Assembly (NCBI GenBank): GCA_030621515.1
Contig: JAUXHN010000021.1
Coordinates: forward strand, 1 to 35,901
DNA from: Deltaproteobacteria bacterium
GTDB taxonomy: Bacteria; Myxococcota_A; Polyangia; JAAYKL01
DNA: 35,901 bases
Direction of reading: 5' to 3'
A model generated the notes under the pieces. That model did not search any database, was not told the origin of the DNA, and saw only the letters and a list, made by a program, of their open reading frames with translations. Positions 1 through 8,171 of this stretch are shown here, piece after piece. The first letter of the stretch is position 1; each line of letters opens with the position of its first letter. The position numbers and the translations under genes were made by a program.

Positions 1-719
1 TTCTTCGCCACACCACCGTTCCCCGCGCCCCGATCGGCCCCCACCACCCCCATACGGACCTCACCGGACGCGATGAGCGCGGCCGCCGCCGCATCAGGCA
101 CCACCGTGACGTCGATCCCGTCCCGCTTCAGTTCCCATGCCGTCAATCTCGCTCCTTGCAAAAAAGGACGTGTCTCGTCCGCGATGACCCTCACCTTCTT
201 CCCCTGCGCAACCGCCGACCTGATTACACCCAATGCGGTTCCCCACCCACCGGTCGCCAGAGCCCCGGCATTGCAATGAGTGAGGATCGTCGCCTCGTCG
301 GGAACGAGCTCGGCCCCGAAGCTTCCCATCGCCTTGCAGTTGGCGATGTCTTCCCGAAGAATCGACTCCGCCTGTGCGAGCAGGGCCTCCGCACCTTCGT
401 CGATGTGCTCCTTCATCCTCTCGATGGCCCAGAACAGGTTCACGGCGGTTGGCCTGGTGCTCGCAAGAAGATCGCAGGCTTCCGAGATCGCATCCACATT
501 CCCATCGGACACCCTCGCGGCCAGCGCCACGCCGAATGCCGCGGCGACACCTATGGCCGGAGCCCCCCGGACGACCATGTTGCGAATGGCATCCGCCACC
601 TCCCGCACATCCCGGTATTCGTTGTACCGTTCCTCGTGGGGCAGGATCCGCTGATCGATCATCACGACGGCATCGTCCCGCCAGAACACGGTGTATGCTT
701 CGCTCTCATGTTGCTTCAT
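1..719 (-). CDS. mtnA: S-methyl-5-thioribose-1-phosphate isomerase (3'-truncated by window edge)
   Basis: Reverse-strand translation from ATG at 719: MKQHESEAYTVFWRDDAVVMIDQRILPHEERYNEYRDVREVADAIRNMVVRGAPAIGVAAAFGVALA...ILTHCNAGALATGGWGTALGVIR...DETRPFLQGARLTAWEL; typical MtnA motifs. Open to window start, so absent from the ORF track. Confidence 0.9.
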   Translation of the reverse strand, partial: MKQHESEAYTVFWRDDAVVMIDQRILPHEERYNEYRDVREVADAIRNMVVRGAPAIGVAAAFGVALAARVSDGNVDAISEACDLLASTRPTAVNLFWAIERMKEHIDEGAEALLAQAESILREDIANCKAMGSFGAELVPDEATILTHCNAGALATGGWGTALGVIRSAVAQGKKVRVIADETRPFLQGARLTAWELKRDGIDVTVVPDAAAAALIASGEVRMGVVGADRGAGNGGVAK

Positions 720-811
720 CGGGCATTTCCTCCGGGAAGACCCGCAATCATACATGAAATTCAATAAAACGCTTGCCTGTACGCTCACAGTGTAATAATT
801 TACATCTAGCA

Positions 812-1966
812 ATGAAATACAAATCGCCAACAGCAGATCTGCCGGAACTCACGGCGGAACTGGAGGAGTTGCAGCGCCAGGCAACCGTGGGCCACGTGGC
901 CACGGGAGTTGCGCACGAGTTCAACAATATCCTCACAGCGCTCCTCGGATGGACCCAGCTGGCCAGACGAGCGGTCAATGGAAACGCCCAGGCGAGCAGC
1001 GCCCTTGAAACCATCGAGAGCAATACCAGGCGCGCCAAGCAGATCGCTTCGCAGCTTCTCGACATCGCGAAGCCGGGGAACGATTCGGACCATGTGTTCT
1101 CACCCCTGGAAACGGCACAGGAGGCTCTTCGACTTCTCGCGTGGGATCTGAAGGCGTCCCACATCACGGTCTCCAGCGAGCTGACCTCCAGGGCCGCGTG
1201 CCTCGGCAACGCCACCAAGATGCTCCAGGTGTTCGTCAACATCATCCGCAACGCCATGGACGCCACCCCTCCGGGGGGATCCCTTCAGGTGTCGGTCACG
1301 GATGACGACGATCACATCCGGATAGTCTTTTCGGACAGCGGAAACGGGATCCCGGCGGACGATCTGGACAGGCTGTTCACCCCTTACTTCTCCACCAAGA
1401 CCAGGAGCGGCGACCGGACCGGAGGCACCGGGCTCGGACTGGCCATCTGCAAGAGGATCGTGGAAAGTCACCGAGGAACGATCACGGTGTCATCGCAAGT
1501 ACCCGGTGGAACCGCGTTCACCGTCTCGTTGCCTGCCACGAATGAGCCGATGCCACAGGAGCGCAAGGAGGAGGAGGTCAGCTCCACCATCCCGCCTGGA
1601 ATAGCGGTGCTGGTGGTGGATGACGATCCGGATATCTGCGAAATGATCCGCACGGCCTTTACCCTGAGAGGGGCTCACGTGGAGTCGGCCGTCAGCGGCG
1701 AGGACGCTCTGGAAATCACCAGACGCGAGCAATTCCACGCGGCGTTCGTCGACTTCTCCATGACGGGGCTCAGCGGTCACGATCTGGGACGCGCCCTGGC
1801 ACAGGCCCAGCCTTCCATGCCCATCGTCTTCATGAGCGGAGTGGAGATCCCGAACGAAGAGAAGCCCTACTACGCCGACTTCCTGAAAAAACCTTTCGAC
1901 CTGCACGAGATCCAGTGCAAGCTTCGCGAGATCATCGACGTTGATCGAAACTCGAGTAGCAGCTAA
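812..1966 (+). CDS. Soluble hybrid sensor histidine kinase with C-terminal receiver domain
   Basis: H-box VAHEFNNILTALLGW, N/G boxes (NIIRNAMDATPPGG, DSGNGIPADDLDRLFTPYFSTK, GGTGLGLAICKRIVE), then REC domain VLVVDDDPDICEMI...AAFVDFSM...FLKKPF. No TM or sensor domain upstream. ATG at 812 preferred over 773. Confidence 0.88.
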   Translation: MKYKSPTADLPELTAELEELQRQATVGHVATGVAHEFNNILTALLGWTQLARRAVNGNAQASSALETIESNTRRAKQIASQLLDIAKPGNDSDHVFSPLETAQEALRLLAWDLKASHITVSSELTSRAACLGNATKMLQVFVNIIRNAMDATPPGGSLQVSVTDDDDHIRIVFSDSGNGIPADDLDRLFTPYFSTKTRSGDRTGGTGLGLAICKRIVESHRGTITVSSQVPGGTAFTVSLPATNEPMPQERKEEEVSSTIPPGIAVLVVDDDPDICEMIRTAFTLRGAHVESAVSGEDALEITRREQFHAAFVDFSMTGLSGHDLGRALAQAQPSMPIVFMSGVEIPNEEKPYYADFLKKPFDLHEIQCKLREIIDVDRNSSSS

Positions 1967-1976
1967 ATTCCCTGGA

Positions 1977-2948
1977 ATGGCATCGCAACTTCAGACCGTG
2001 GATAGACCGATAATTCTGGTGGCCCTGGGCGGACACGCCTTCATGCAGCACGGCGAGAAGGGAACGGTAGAGGTCCAGGAACGCAACGCGGCGAAGATAT
2101 GCAATATGATCCAGACCCTCATCGACCGGGACTTCAACATCGTGATCACCCACGGAAACGGGCCCCAGGTGGGCAATCTCCTCTTGCTGAACGAGTCCGG
2201 TGACGAATCCATCCCCAAGATGCCCCTCGACGTCCTCGTCGCCCAGACCGAGGGGAGTCTCGGATATTTTCTACAGCAGGCGATGCTCAACGAGCTGCGC
2301 AATTCCGCAAAGAAGCGGTACGTGGTCACAGTGATCACCCAGGTGCTCGTCAACCCGGACGACGAAGCTTTCCAGAAACCCACCAAGCCTGTGGGGCCGT
2401 TCCTTACCCAGCAGGAGGCGGAGCACCGCAGGGATGAGCTCGGCTGGCAGATCGTGGAGGATTCGGGCCGCGGCTGGCGGAGGCTGGTTCCCTCGCCGAT
2501 TCCCGTAAAGGTGGTCCAGCGGCACATGATCCGCGAGTCCGCAGAGGCGGGAAACATAGTTATCGCGGCGGGGGGCGGCGGAATTCCGATAATCAAGAAG
2601 AACGACGGCACCTTCGAGGGAGTAGAGGCGGTCATCGACAAGGATCTGACGTCTTCCATCCTGGCGACCGAGATCGGTGCCGAGATCTTTGTAATTCTCA
2701 CCGAGGTCCCGCAGGTCTACACGGGTTTTGGAACCGACAGGGAGCGGCCCATCGGAGCCATCACATCAGAGAGACTGAAGGATCTCGAGGGAAAGGGTGA
2801 GTTCCCGACGGGAAGCATGGGGCCGAAGGTTCAGGCGGTGCGCGAATTCCTGGACCGGGGCGGCAAGAGAGCCATCATCACCAGCTCGGAGACCATGTCC
2901 GAGGCCCTCCTTGGAAGAGGTGGAACTCACATTATTGGAGGGTGTTGA
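1977..2948 (+). CDS. arcC: Carbamate kinase
   Basis: IILVALGGHAFMQHGEKG..., NIVITHGNGPQVGNLLL, VIAAGGGGIPII, AVIDKDLTSSILATEIGAEIFVILTEVPQVYTGFG, GSMGPKVQAV: carbamate kinase motifs. Starts 10 bp after the kinase stop. Confidence 0.93.
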   Translation: MASQLQTVDRPIILVALGGHAFMQHGEKGTVEVQERNAAKICNMIQTLIDRDFNIVITHGNGPQVGNLLLLNESGDESIPKMPLDVLVAQTEGSLGYFLQQAMLNELRNSAKKRYVVTVITQVLVNPDDEAFQKPTKPVGPFLTQQEAEHRRDELGWQIVEDSGRGWRRLVPSPIPVKVVQRHMIRESAEAGNIVIAAGGGGIPIIKKNDGTFEGVEAVIDKDLTSSILATEIGAEIFVILTEVPQVYTGFGTDRERPIGAITSERLKDLEGKGEFPTGSMGPKVQAVREFLDRGGKRAIITSSETMSEALLGRGGTHIIGGC

Positions 2949-3261
2949 AAGCTCCCTCCAGCATCGTGCTCCCACCACGCTCGCAAGATACCGGCATCAC
3001 CTTCTCGACAGCGTCGATCACCGCGTTCACCACGCCCTCCAGAGCCTTGACCGGATCGGAACGCCAGACCACAGCCGAGACCCTTCGCCCCGGAAGGATG
3101 ACATCCACTCGGCCCTGAACCCTTCCATCCACCTGCCGAATATTGACCCTCACCGGGTGCCGGGAACCGACACTGAGAACCACGCGCCTGCACCTGAGCA
3201 GCAACTGCTCCTCGAGATCCTCGTCCATGCTGAAACCTTCAATTCGTAAGTCGTAGTCCAT
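2932..3261 (-). CDS. Small protein with possible HPF/RaiA (S30EA-like) fold
   Basis: MDYDLRIEGFSMDEDLEEQLLLRCRRVVLSVGSRHPVRVNIRQVDGRVQGRVDVILPGRRVSAVVWRSDPVKALEGVVNAVIDAVEKVM; pattern of strands plus C-terminal helix resembles ribosome hibernation factors. ATG at 3261 has an upstream GGAG. Family call weak. Confidence 0.5.
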   Translation of the reverse strand: MDYDLRIEGFSMDEDLEEQLLLRCRRVVLSVGSRHPVRVNIRQVDGRVQGRVDVILPGRRVSAVVWRSDPVKALEGVVNAVIDAVEKVMPVSCERGGSTMLEGAFNTLQ

Positions 3262-3540
3262 GATATCTCCGTTGTTCAGCCATTCAACCACCATGCCTGC
3301 ATTTGCTATATGCACGATGAATGCCAGGTCGCCCGGTGATGGCAAAAAGCCGCCTATACCTGGTTAACATTGGGATATCACCGCAGAAAACACCGCACAG
3401 GACCGAATTGCATGGGAGCATGTCACGCCGCCGACACACCCAGAGTCGTGAATATGCGACAAACAGATCAGGATTATGAGAATTTTCACGCGCACGAAAT
3501 GTCAAAACATCAGCCGCACATCGATTGATAGCTTCACCAT

Positions 3541-3569
3541 TTGACCGCCTAGGAGGAGGCGGGTAGCAT
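3541..3569 (+). promoter_or_regulatory. Candidate promoter with palindromic spacer (TTGACC-N17-TAGCAT; CCGCCT-AGGAGG-AGGCGG inside spacer)
   Basis: TTGACC at 3541-3546, TAGCAT at 3564-3569, perfect 6-bp inverted repeat 3545-3550/3557-3562. Gene start at 3612 with AAGGAG upstream. Confidence 0.4.
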
Positions 3570-3611
3570 AGCTTTGCTCGCATGGGGACCCTATACAAGG
3601 AGTTCGACGAT

Positions 3612-4559
3612 ATGAAAATCGCCAAGATGATTACCCTGTTCGCAGCCGCCTGGTTTCTTCTGTCAGTGGCCATGACAGGTTGTACGTGCGTCATCAATCA
3701 CTATCATTACTCAAAGCCCAGACCGCAATACGTCTCCGGCCCGCCACCCGCAATCATAGAGGAGGCTCCGCCTTCCGCACCCTCCGACTACCACGTGTGG
3801 ATCTCCGGATATTGGGACTGGGACCTGTCGGAGGAAACCTGGACATGGGAAGAAGGCTGCTGGGAAGTACCTCCCCGGGACGACATGACCTGGAGGGAGC
3901 CGTCCTACAATGACAACGACGGAGACTGGGTCTACGTTCCGGGTAGCTGGAGGGACGACGATTCCGATGAATACGAACACGGCATTCTCGCGGATCCACC
4001 CCGCTGGATCGGCCCCCCCACGGACGACACCGATGGCGTCGAGGCCAAACACATGCTCGGCCCGCCCATCGACAACGGGGACGGCGATGCCAAACGCATG
4101 CTCGGTCCACCTATCGACACCGGGAGCGACGATTCCGAACAGATGGCCGGTCCACCCCCCGACGACGATCCGGATAACACCGCCATTGACAAGAAGCAGT
4201 CGCGCAAGATGAAGCCGGTCATACCGGATCCTCCCTTTCCTCGGGGAAGGAAGGTCGTCAAATCGGAGGATTCCAACCCGTACGGCAGCCCCCCCGAAAT
4301 GGAACGCAAGACCGTGAAGCGCAAATCACGCAAGTCACGGGACGGATCCTCTTCTGGCAAGAAGGTGAAAAAGAGGGAACCGAAGAGAGAGAGCGAATCA
4401 AAAAAGAAAAGGTCGAAAAAGAAAATCGAGTCGAAGAAAAAGACCGAGTCGAAAAAGAAAACTGAGTCGAAAAAGAAAAGCCAACCGAAAAAGAAGAGCC
4501 AGCCGAAAAAGAAGAGCGACGACCCGGACGACAGACGGGGCAAGAAAAGGGATCGCTGA
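3612..4559 (+). CDS. Lipoprotein with YXWGXW-like aromatic repeats, acidic/Pro middle and long Lys-rich C-terminal tail
   Basis: Signal/lipobox MKIAKMITLFAAAWFLLSVAMTGCTC; YHVWISGYWDWDLSEETWTWEEGCWEVPP and DWVYVPGSWRDD; repeats MLGPPID..., tail KKKRSKKKIESKKKTESKKKTESKKKSQPKKKSQPKKKS. Confidence 0.72.
   Translation: MKIAKMITLFAAAWFLLSVAMTGCTCVINHYHYSKPRPQYVSGPPPAIIEEAPPSAPSDYHVWISGYWDWDLSEETWTWEEGCWEVPPRDDMTWREPSYNDNDGDWVYVPGSWRDDDSDEYEHGILADPPRWIGPPTDDTDGVEAKHMLGPPIDNGDGDAKRMLGPPIDTGSDDSEQMAGPPPDDDPDNTAIDKKQSRKMKPVIPDPPFPRGRKVVKSEDSNPYGSPPEMERKTVKRKSRKSRDGSSSGKKVKKREPKRESESKKKRSKKKIESKKKTESKKKTESKKKSQPKKKSQPKKKSDDPDDRRGKKRDR
4394..4520 (+). repeat. In-frame short tandem repeat (about 18 nt; ES/QP-KKK hexapeptide units)
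   Basis: Repeated gagtcgaaaaagaaaac / ccgaaaaagaagagc units encoding IESKKKTESKKKTESKKKSQPKKKSQPKKK. Confidence 0.75.
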
Positions 4560-4565
4560 CTTTTG

Positions 4566-4596
4566 CCCTGCTTCGCTCCTGCGGAGCTTCGCAGGG
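4566..4596. repeat. Hairpin 1: CCCTGC-TTC-GCTCC-TGC-GGAGC-TTC-GCAGGG
   Basis: Outer 6-bp arms 4566-4571/4591-4596, inner 5-bp arms 4575-4579/4583-4587, symmetric 3-nt internal loop. Confidence 0.7.
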
Positions 4597-4651
4597 TAGC
4601 ACAAGGACAATCCACCAAGACAAACATCAACTCGTTATCGTCTTCGTGCCA

Positions 4652-4687
4652 TCCTGCATAGCTCGGTGACAGCCGAGCGGCGCAGGA
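4652..4687. repeat. Hairpin 2: TCCTGC-ATA-GCTCGG-TGACAG-CCGAGC-GGC-GCAGGA
   Basis: Outer 6-bp arms 4652-4657/4682-4687, inner 6-bp arms 4661-4666/4673-4678; same architecture as hairpin 1. Confidence 0.7.
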
Positions 4688-4706
4688 CAGACGTCGGATG
4701 TCATAC

Positions 4707-4772
4707 GCGGGGGTTCAAAAGGGCGAACACCCGCCGTCGCATGGCTATGGCGGGCCAGGCTCCGGTTCGCCC
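4707..4772. repeat. REP/MITE-like structured element with two alternative pairings, abutting the downstream stop codon
   Basis: GCGGGGGTTC (4707-4716) pairs with GAACACCCGC (4725-4734) with one mismatch; alternatively GGGCGAAC (4721-4728) pairs with GTTCGCCC (4765-4772) and CCCGCC (4730-4735) with GGCGGG (4749-4754). Confidence 0.55.
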
Positions 4773-7700
4773 CTACTCGTCTTCTTTCATGTAACCCAGT
4801 TGTTTGAGGACGCGCTTTTGCTCGTCTGAGAGATCGTCCACTACAGCTTTCGCTGCGCCCTGACGGGCGGCTGCTGCTGCGGCGTCGAGGGCTTGCAGGG
4901 CCTTATCGAGATGTTTTTCCGAGACCTGCGAGATGTCGGTGGTCTCGCCGGGATCCCTGTCCACACCGTACATTTCGACTGGCGCGAGGCCCCTCGGGTT
5001 GCCCTCGTTTGCCTTGATGAGCTTGAACTCACGTCCCTCGTCCGCGTACCGGATCGAGGTGAGGACGTTACCCTGGTGGTCCTCCTCGGCGAAGACCGGC
5101 GTACGCGCCGACTGAGGAGCGGGTGCGCCCTGCATCTCGTCGGGGATCTCCAGCCCGGCGCTGTCAATGATGAGCGGCGCCACATCCAGCAGACGCATCC
5201 AGTCGCTCACCTCGACTCCCCCCGAGATGCCCGAGCTCGCCGGATACTTGACGATGAACGGGATCTTCAACTGCTCGTCGTAGAGGGTGGTCCCGTGCCA
5301 GAAGCCGCCGTGCTCGCCGAACTCCTCCCCGTGATCGGAGACCATTACCACCAGGGTTTCGTCGTAGATTCCCCGTTTTTTCAGGCCGTCCATGAGCCGA
5401 CCGAACTGCCTGTCCCAGTACACGACCTCACCGGCGTAAAGTTCCTTCATCTCTTTTATCAGCGCCTCGTCGTTCGGATCCGGGTTGGGGTTGGCCCGGT
5501 GGGAGATGCCGTATCCATCGAAAGGGTGCCGAAAATAAGGATCGTGCACGTCCATGTACGAGAGGAACATGAAGAACGGGCGAGCCTTGTCCCTCTTGTC
5601 CAGCCTGGCCAGCGCCTCGTCGGTCACGACCTCGCCGATCACGTAGTAGTCCTCTGGAGCCTCCTCTTTACCCCGGAATCTGGCGGAGATCTTCTTGGCA
5701 ACTTCCACGAAGATCAGCTTGGCCTGCTCGTCTGTCGATCCGAACGGCAGGTCGGGGGAGAGGTAATTGTAGTCGAAGAACCCCTGATTCACGTTGAAGA
5801 ACGGCGTCAGGTTGAAGTTGGTCGCTATCCCGATGGTCTCGTATCCCCCGTCGTTCATGGCCTCCGCCAGGGTTGTTATCTCGTCGGGCAGGACCGAGCC
5901 CTTGAGCGTGGCAGTGTGGGACGACGGATAGCGCCCGGTCAGGATTGTGCAAACGGACGGCCTGGTCCAGGACGCCTGGGCAAATGCATTGAGATAGACC
6001 ACACCGTCCGCGGCGAGCTCGTCGAGCCTGGGTGTCAGATTCTTCTCGCAACCGTATGCTCCAACGTAGTCCGCCCGGTGGGTGTCGTTCATGACGAGCA
6101 CCACGTTCGGCCGGTCCGCCTTCGGGGCGGGACCCATCTTCACTTCTCTGGACGGCCTGCCCACCGCCTGCCAGAGCACCACCAGAACCCCGGCGAGCAC
6201 GACATAGATGATGATCGCGAAACGCGTGGAGCCCAGACGCTCCCGCTTGCCCGATAACACCTTCCGCAACAACCAGCCGAAAACAACGCTCACCACCAGT
6301 AAACCGGCACCGAGAACGAGTACCGCGCCCAGCAGTTTCGGAGAAAAGAGGCTCGCCTTCTCCCCGAATACGTCCCGCTGCAAAAAGAAGAAACCGATGA
6401 CCATCGAGAACAGGGAAAACAGTGAGAACCCGATGAAGGTACCCGTGTGAATCGGCGGCGTGGCGGGTTTGCCCACCAACCTGCCGGCCAGGGCGAATAC
6501 AACACCGACCCCTGCCCCGATGACCGCCAGGAGCGGCCCGTACAGGACGGCAGCGTATCCCGGCAGAGACCAGTCGACCACACCGCCGACCAGCCAGAGG
6601 CGCACTGAATCGAAGATCGCCACCCCCAGTCCGGCCATCAGCCCGGCCCCCAGCCCGGTCAACCCGTACTGCACGATTGACGGCAACGGTCCCGTCGGCT
6701 CACTCACCTCGACCTCGTCCTCCAGTTCCTCATCGTCTTCATCCACGCCGAGATTTATGGCGTCGCGCTGGGTCTTCATGACCTCGTAATAGTCACCCTT
6801 GCGGATCAGCCATACGGGACCTCCGAACAGGCTGATGATCTCGCCCACCAGGTATCCGATAAAAGCGTAGATGGCCGCGATGGGACCGAGGAAGAACACG
6901 AAGACGCCCTCGCGCATTCCTATTCCGGCGATGGAGAGCGGAAGGACGGTGGCGCCGATCATCAGCGCCCCGGTTGCAAACAGATCCTGCGCGGGAACGA
7001 TCTCCAGGATCGCCCGGGAAGTGCAGAAATACATGCCGATGGTGCAGATGTGAACACCGAAGCCGATGGCGAGCGCCTTGACCAGGTACAGCTTGCGCTT
7101 TTCGTAGGCGGCCACCGCCCGAACCGCCTTGTCCACCTTCTTGCGAATCGGGCTGGACTTCGGGATGAACTTGTCGGCTATCCACCTGATGAGCCCCGGC
7201 CTGAAGAGGACCATCATGGACACCGTCATCATCCCCACGAAGAACAACCCCATCATCACCAGGGATGTGGTGTTGACCTGCTTGTTCGCAAAAAGGCTCC
7301 GACCGATGGGGATGGCCATGAGCAACAGGGACCCGAGCACGAAGAAACCGATCAGCTTCTCCACGAATATTACCGCCAGTGAACGCGCCACCTTGCCGGT
7401 GTATCGAGCGATGTCATACGCGCGGTAACCGTCGAGCCCGGAGGTCCCCGGCGCAAAGGACCCGATGAATCGACCGATGAGGAAGGACTCGACCAGGTGC
7501 TTCAGGGGAATACGAAATCCCTGTCCCTCGAGCAGCACCTTCCAGCGCCAGATGGTGCACCACATCCCCGTCCCCTTGACCACGAACGCGAGGACGATCC
7601 AGATGACGGAAATCTGGATCCCCTCCTCCATGATGGCGGCGATCTTTCCGTCCGCCAGCAGGTGATGGATGATGAGCGCCACCAGGCCGATGGAAAACGT

Positions 7701-7985
7701 GAACTTTGGAATCCAGAATTTCTTCTTGGGCAAGGATCCGATGAGGATCAGGAACAGCCCCACCAGGGAGAAGAAGGCCTTGCGGGCGAACTGGTTGTTC
7801 CACACGACCATCTCCCGCTCGAAATCGGAGGTGAGCTGTGCGGCCTGTTCCACGTCCAGATCCGCGCCGATCGTCGGGGCTGCGGGAGGGTCGAACCAGA
7901 GCCCCACCGCCTGATAGCCGAAGTACCCGAGCACAAGTGCGCCCACCAGAACTATTGCAATTCGTAAGTACTTGCGATTGCTCAT
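4773..7985 (-). CDS. Fusion: N-terminal LPG-synthase TM/UPF0104 flippase-like membrane domain + further TMs + C-terminal sulfatase/alkaline-phosphatase-superfamily hydrolase
   Basis: N-term ...WRWKVLLEGQGFRIPLKHLVESFLIGRFIGSFAPGTSGLDGYRAYDIARYTGKVARSLAVIFVEKLIGF...; C-term PNVVLVMNDTHRADYVGAYGCEKNLTPRLDELA...SWTRPSVCTILTGRYPS...VMVSDHGEEFGEHGGFWHGTTLYDEQLKIPFIV. Confidence 0.85.
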   Translation of the reverse strand: MSNRKYLRIAIVLVGALVLGYFGYQAVGLWFDPPAAPTIGADLDVEQAAQLTSDFEREMVVWNNQFARKAFFSLVGLFLILIGSLPKKKFWIPKFTFSIGLVALIIHHLLADGKIAAIMEEGIQISVIWIVLAFVVKGTGMWCTIWRWKVLLEGQGFRIPLKHLVESFLIGRFIGSFAPGTSGLDGYRAYDIARYTGKVARSLAVIFVEKLIGFFVLGSLLLMAIPIGRSLFANKQVNTTSLVMMGLFFVGMMTVSMMVLFRPGLIRWIADKFIPKSSPIRKKVDKAVRAVAAYEKRKLYLVKALAIGFGVHICTIGMYFCTSRAILEIVPAQDLFATGALMIGATVLPLSIAGIGMREGVFVFFLGPIAAIYAFIGYLVGEIISLFGGPVWLIRKGDYYEVMKTQRDAINLGVDEDDEELEDEVEVSEPTGPLPSIVQYGLTGLGAGLMAGLGVAIFDSVRLWLVGGVVDWSLPGYAAVLYGPLLAVIGAGVGVVFALAGRLVGKPATPPIHTGTFIGFSLFSLFSMVIGFFFLQRDVFGEKASLFSPKLLGAVLVLGAGLLVVSVVFGWLLRKVLSGKRERLGSTRFAIIIYVVLAGVLVVLWQAVGRPSREVKMGPAPKADRPNVVLVMNDTHRADYVGAYGCEKNLTPRLDELAADGVVYLNAFAQASWTRPSVCTILTGRYPSSHTATLKGSVLPDEITTLAEAMNDGGYETIGIATNFNLTPFFNVNQGFFDYNYLSPDLPFGSTDEQAKLIFVEVAKKISARFRGKEEAPEDYYVIGEVVTDEALARLDKRDKARPFFMFLSYMDVHDPYFRHPFDGYGISHRANPNPDPNDEALIKEMKELYAGEVVYWDRQFGRLMDGLKKRGIYDETLVVMVSDHGEEFGEHGGFWHGTTLYDEQLKIPFIVKYPASSGISGGVEVSDWMRLLDVAPLIIDSAGLEIPDEMQGAPAPQSARTPVFAEEDHQGNVLTSIRYADEGREFKLIKANEGNPRGLAPVEMYGVDRDPGETTDISQVSEKHLDKALQALDAAAAAARQGAAKAVVDDLSDEQKRVLKQLGYMKEDE

Positions 7986-8004
7986 AAAACTATCATTCCT
8001 TCGG

Positions 8005-8025
8005 TTGGTAAAAACGCGTTACCAA
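8005..8025. promoter_or_regulatory. Candidate operator palindrome TTGGTAA-AAACGCG-TTACCAA in a divergent intergenic region
   Basis: Perfect 7-bp inverted repeat 8005-8011/8019-8025, between divergent genes starting at 7985 (-) and 8172 (+). Confidence 0.4.
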
Positions 8026-8171
8026 TACAATGTCGTCTTTGATACGCCAACGTCAATTTTTTACCCGAGCCCTCAAGTATTTATTCTTTGACTTGCGACT
8101 TCTGACACAGATTGATATGAATGTATTTCTACAAGTCTTTTGCAACAATGACCGCCTCTTGGGGAGGGTAG

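Noticed and set aside
156-767. 203-aa plus-strand ORF at left edge
   Set aside because: Antisense to mtnA, which is clear on the minus strand though missing from the ORF track because it is open at the edge.
773-801. Possible promoter TTGCCT-N17-TAATTT before the kinase
   Set aside because: Weak match; would give a nearly leaderless transcript from ATG 812; insufficient support to list.
1991-2701. 236-aa minus-strand ORF
   Set aside because: Antisense of carbamate kinase, whose motifs are unambiguous.
4394-4520. Repeat considered as CRISPR or non-coding satellite
   Set aside because: Units are ~18 nt with no spacers and stay in frame as Lys-rich hexapeptides; it is coding.
4566-4772. Hairpins as simple intrinsic terminators
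   Set aside because: No U-tract after any stem on either strand; retained as structured repeats instead.
4893-6257. 454-aa plus-strand ORF
   Set aside because: Antisense shadow of the sulfatase domain; no domain or signal recognisable.
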